A DNA stretch of 64,000 nucleotides. Origin: Alcaligenaceae bacterium. Lineage in GTDB: Bacteria; Pseudomonadota; Gammaproteobacteria; Burkholderiales; Burkholderiaceae_B. The stretch lies in NCBI GenBank assembly GCA_030538235.1, contig JAUNUJ010000002.1:124001-188000 (forward strand), read 5' to 3'. Position 1 is the first letter of the stretch. Each line of letters starts with the position of its first letter. The notes below the pieces were generated by a model, which did not search any database, had not been told where the DNA came from, and worked only from the letters and a program-made list of their open reading frames with translations. The translations under genes and the position numbers were made by a program. Positions 61,186 to 64,000 of this stretch are shown here, piece by piece.

Positions 61186-63291
61186 CTAAGTCCTAGCTAC
61201 GTCCGAGAAATCATCTTGGAACTTAGCAAATTCCTTGCGGAAGTCTAAAGTACGCTTATGTGATGTCATGGCGGCCTTAATTTCACTACCACCATCGTCA
61301 CGTCGGTTAACCCAGAACCAGATACGGCGATCGCGCACATAAAGCATCATAAAGACACCGATCATTAAGAAAAAAGTACCCAGATAGACAGTCCACTTGC
61401 CCGGTGAACGTGTGGCTTGCAGCACGCTCGCCTGCACATGTTCGAATGTTCTGAGATGTAAAGTCATCGGTACCGGATAATGTGTCAGATCAGATAAGGC
61501 ACGAATGGCCAGATTAAGCCACTCGGCATTTTGCTCAATGGCTTCAAAATCTTGGAAATTCAACTCAGGATAAGCGAGATCCTGGCGCACGTATTCTCTG
61601 ACTTTCATTGTACTAAAAACAACATAATCACGCATAAGGCGCTGTAAAGAATCACGCAGGTTTTCCGGAATACGCTCTGCTTCAGGTACGCCTTCGCCAC
61701 TAATATAACGGTCTAATCCCTGGAAGCCACCCTCGGCAAATACGCTCAACGCCGTATCGGCCATGGTAATAATCGCTGCGGCCGGCACCTCGGAACTTTG
61801 CATGAGTTGCGCGTACTCACGAGCAATACGAGTACGGACTGATTGATCATTGAGCGCCTGACGCATAGCCAAGAACTCGTCGAGTGCACCCTTTTCGTCG
61901 GCCGGCAGATAGATATAACGGAAGCCCTCACCGGAGCCATCACTGATACCGAATAAATACACTAGCCCCTCTTCCAGAGGAATCGGCAACATGTAGTTTT
62001 TAAACTCAAGTGACTGATTCGCTTCATTCGTCAAGGTGTAGCTAAAGCTTGGGCCTACGTTGTGAATTTTTTCATTATTTTTGCGTGCTGCGCTACCGGT
62101 TACAGCAACCACTTGTTCCTGCAAGGTGCGTTTGGTCTCACCGGGGCGGGATAAATCCTCGACATTGATCGGCGAAAACTCAGTAAAGTTGACACGATAA
62201 AGATCGCCACTGTCGGAAAACTTAATCTGCACCGGATTAACCGCACCAACTTCACCTTGGAAATCAAAAGATTCTTGAGCATTGCCTTTTAAGGGCAAAG
62301 CAGTCACATAAAGCTTAGAACCGCCATCATCAAAACTGGATTGATAGAGAGTGACGCCATTAATTGTATAAGGATGATTAACCTCGATAATATGATTTTT
62401 AGTGTCACCGGTTTTGTAGTCGGTAATATCGACGTCACTGGCAAAACGCTTAGGCATGCCATTGGACTCATAGTATTCGATAATAAATTTGTTCAGCTTG
62501 ACCTGAAATGGCAACTCCTGCATAAAGAAGCCACCACCAATACTTAACAAAGCATAATCAGTGGCCTGACCCTCAGAGATCATCATATTGCCACGGAAAC
62601 TCGGGTTATTGGTTGTATAACGGGAACCGGAATCGACTTCTGAGATAAAGCGCGCTTCATCGGGAATCGCATTTTTGTAACCGGTCCAGATTTGTAGACG
62701 GTTAGGCAGCTCACTATCCAGTAGACCGCCTAAACTGATCACAACAATCGCCATATGAGCAAAGATAAAGCCCAAGCGATTACTACTGCCTTTTTTAGCA
62801 GCTAATAAAACCGTATCGCCATCGACCTTTTCCTTGAATTTATAGCCATGATGCTGTAACCAAGAACGGCCTAGAGCAAGGCCATCTTCCTGATTTAAGT
62901 CAGACTCAATCTCAATTTTGTGAGGAAAAGCGCGCAAGCTGCTTTGGCGTACATATTCGCGGAAAGTGCGCATGTCCTTGAGCATTTTAGGGACATTACG
63001 AATCAGGCAGACAGTGGTGGAAACCACCAGGAAAGCCATAATTAATAAAAACCACCAGGTATTATAAATTTCCGCGACATCGAATTTTCTGAAAACAGAG
63101 TACCAATAGGTCCCGAACATATCGATATACTCGATTTCGGTCATGTTTTGCTGGAGTACGGTACCGATAATGGTCGCAATCGCGATAAAAGTCAGAAGAC
63201 TGACAGCAAAACGCATCGAGCCTAGAAGCTCATAAAAATCTCTGCCTAAATTTCTTTTGCGCCTGGCGCCCTGGATCTTATCGTTTTGCAT
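61186..63291 (-). CDS. resB: cytochrome c biogenesis protein ResB (System II)
   Basis: The 701-residue protein has three membrane helices in the first 210 residues (near 33-48, 80-97 and 170-190), a large periplasmic domain, and a last helix near 635-655 followed by VRDRRIWFWV, the ResB layout. It is the partner of CcsA. It ends 12 bases before ccsA, and the putative cytochrome c4 gene lies 222 bases upstream. No ribosome site is seen before the chosen ATG; the other strand has AGGAGG there, so the start is less sure. Confidence 0.93.
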   Translation of the reverse strand: MQNDKIQGARRKRNLGRDFYELLGSMRFAVSLLTFIAIATIIGTVLQQNMTEIEYIDMFGTYWYSVFRKFDVAEIYNTWWFLLIMAFLVVSTTVCLIRNVPKMLKDMRTFREYVRQSSLRAFPHKIEIESDLNQEDGLALGRSWLQHHGYKFKEKVDGDTVLLAAKKGSSNRLGFIFAHMAIVVISLGGLLDSELPNRLQIWTGYKNAIPDEARFISEVDSGSRYTTNNPSFRGNMMISEGQATDYALLSIGGGFFMQELPFQVKLNKFIIEYYESNGMPKRFASDVDITDYKTGDTKNHIIEVNHPYTINGVTLYQSSFDDGGSKLYVTALPLKGNAQESFDFQGEVGAVNPVQIKFSDSGDLYRVNFTEFSPINVEDLSRPGETKRTLQEQVVAVTGSAARKNNEKIHNVGPSFSYTLTNEANQSLEFKNYMLPIPLEEGLVYLFGISDGSGEGFRYIYLPADEKGALDEFLAMRQALNDQSVRTRIAREYAQLMQSSEVPAAAIITMADTALSVFAEGGFQGLDRYISGEGVPEAERIPENLRDSLQRLMRDYVVFSTMKVREYVRQDLAYPELNFQDFEAIEQNAEWLNLAIRALSDLTHYPVPMTLHLRTFEHVQASVLQATRSPGKWTVYLGTFFLMIGVFMMLYVRDRRIWFWVNRRDDGGSEIKAAMTSHKRTLDFRKEFAKFQDDFSDVART

Positions 63292-63418
63292 AAAAGGAGG
63301 AAGCTCGGCTCCCTAAAGAGCTCGAAATTAAATTTCAGTGTTAAAAGTGTCGGAATTTCTTGCGCCAATGCAATGAATACAAGGCGCTAAAAAATGTTAC
63401 AGAATATTTGAGTCAAAT

Positions 63419-63444
63419 AAGGCCCTAGAGTTCCCTAGAGCCTT
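63419..63444 (-). terminator. weak hairpin after the cytochrome c4-like gene
   Basis: A 5 bp stem, one mismatch and 4 more pairs (63419-63428 with 63435-63444), followed on the minus strand by a short T-rich tract. It is 70 bases past the cytochrome stop and may reduce reading into resB. Confidence 0.35.
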
Positions 63445-63513
63445 AAAAAGTTTTTTATCCTGTAACAATACGCAGGAATGGTAGAAAATTAATCGCTTAG
63501 TCCTAGCAAGTAC

Positions 63514-64000
63514 TTAGCGGATGCCCGCTGCGTAGTCGGCTACCGCCTTGATATCTTGGCGGCTCATGCGATTAGCGATCTCAGCCATGTGGTTATCGGT
63601 ACCGGCATTGTCGCGCTCACCATCGGCAAAAGCGATTAACTGCTCAGCAAGATAAGAAGGAATCTGACCGCTTAAACGAGGATACTGACCGGGGATACCA
63701 TGACCATCCGCACCATGACAAGAAGCACAGGCCGGGACATTACGATCAGCGATACCGCCACGCCAGATCTGACGACCGCGTTGGACCATCTCTTGATCGG
63801 CTGCCATTTCGGCAATCGCCGGGCTAGTTAACTCAAGGCTACTAACGAACAAGGCGAGATCGGCCATCTCTTGCTCAGTCATCTGCACAACGTTTGGCGC
63901 CATCAACATGGCATTTTGAGTGCGACGATGACTCTGATTTGTGCCTTCAACAACTTTGAAGTTTTTAAGCTGAGCCAAAATATACTCATAGGATTGACCA
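63514..64000 (-). CDS. diheme cytochrome c4-like protein, C-terminal part (5' truncated by window)
   Basis: The minus-strand frame is open from the window edge to 63514. It reads GQSYEYILAQLKNFK at the edge, the end of a first cytochrome domain, then a Met-rich segment (LMAPNVVQMTEQEMADLALFVSSL) and a second domain with CASCHGADGHGIPGQYPRLSGQ and NHMAEIANRM. This is the usual c4 arrangement of two similar domains. The first heme site is outside the window. An internal ATG gives a shorter frame but the upstream codons continue the family pattern. It lies next to resB, a frequent order in Burkholderiales. Confidence 0.88.
   Translation of the reverse strand, partial: GQSYEYILAQLKNFKVVEGTNQSHRRTQNAMLMAPNVVQMTEQEMADLALFVSSLELTSPAIAEMAADQEMVQRGRQIWRGGIADRNVPACASCHGADGHGIPGQYPRLSGQIPSYLAEQLIAFADGERDNAGTDNHMAEIANRMSRQDIKAVADYAAGIR

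Noticed and set aside
1-64000. rRNA, tRNA or CRISPR array
   Set aside because: No tRNA-like TpsiC arm in a suitable setting, no rRNA core sequence and no regularly spaced repeats were seen; the GGTTCGAATT near 5678 is inside ssb.

Overview
The window looks like a chromosomal segment of a betaproteobacterium of the order Burkholderiales, probably an Alcaligenaceae-type organism of moderate GC. The signs are a DUF4148 small periplasmic protein, System II cytochrome c maturation genes (resB, ccsA) beside a cytochrome c4-type gene, the neighbours cyaY-lptM-lysA, the block dgt-aroB-aroK divergent from mrcA (PBP1a), and ssb-MFS-uvrA. This placement rests on gene content and order; no rRNA or tRNA gene was seen.

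0-12.4 kb: the end of a 2-hydroxyacid dehydrogenase gene, a class III aminotransferase, a diheme cytochrome pair resembling TsdB-TsdA, an asparaginase-family enzyme, a DUF924 protein, ssb, an MFS transporter, uvrA, an IclR regulator and an unknown tail-anchored membrane protein. 12.6-19.1 kb: a compact catabolic module, with a GlcD-type FAD dehydrogenase divergent from a TRAP transporter (binding protein plus two permeases), an acylating aldehyde dehydrogenase and a 4-hydroxy-2-oxoacid aldolase. The upper steps of a meta-cleavage pathway are missing. I infer a route that imports a hydroxyacid, oxidises it, and splits it to pyruvate and an acyl-CoA.

19.1-20.1 kb is a scar: a transposase 3' end, a broken AlbA_4/Fic-type gene and a 27-base copy of part of the aldolase gene. 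20.1-32.8 kb is an AT-rich block on the minus strand holding two complete sets of branched-chain-amino-acid-type (HAAT) ABC transporter subunits, with two binding proteins and a Zn alcohol dehydrogenase, an SDR and an aldehyde dehydrogenase between them. It is probably an alcohol or aldehyde uptake and oxidation island.

33.5-42.1 kb returns to housekeeping genes: DUF4148, dgt, aroB with a long C-terminal tail, aroK, PBP1a and fadB. 42.6-54.5 kb is the most unusual part. After a TMEM43-like membrane protein come eleven closely packed plus-strand genes, ten of them with export signals: a periplasmic nucleoside hydrolase, a lipoprotein 5'-nucleotidase overlapping a small beta-grasp-like gene, two related unknown proteins with a WEM motif, an SH3-like protein, a protein made of six 17-residue repeats, and a DUF3298 protein. 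It looks like an envelope nucleotide-salvage or surface system that I cannot match to a described one.

54.6-57.9 kb carries cyaY, lptM, lysA and an alpha-methylacyl-CoA racemase-like gene. 58.5-59.8 kb is a second decayed zone with a frameshifted gene and an IS21-like end. The window closes with ccsA, resB and the 3' part of a diheme cytochrome c gene, the machinery and a likely client for covalent heme attachment, which would also serve the TsdBA-like cytochromes at the other end.
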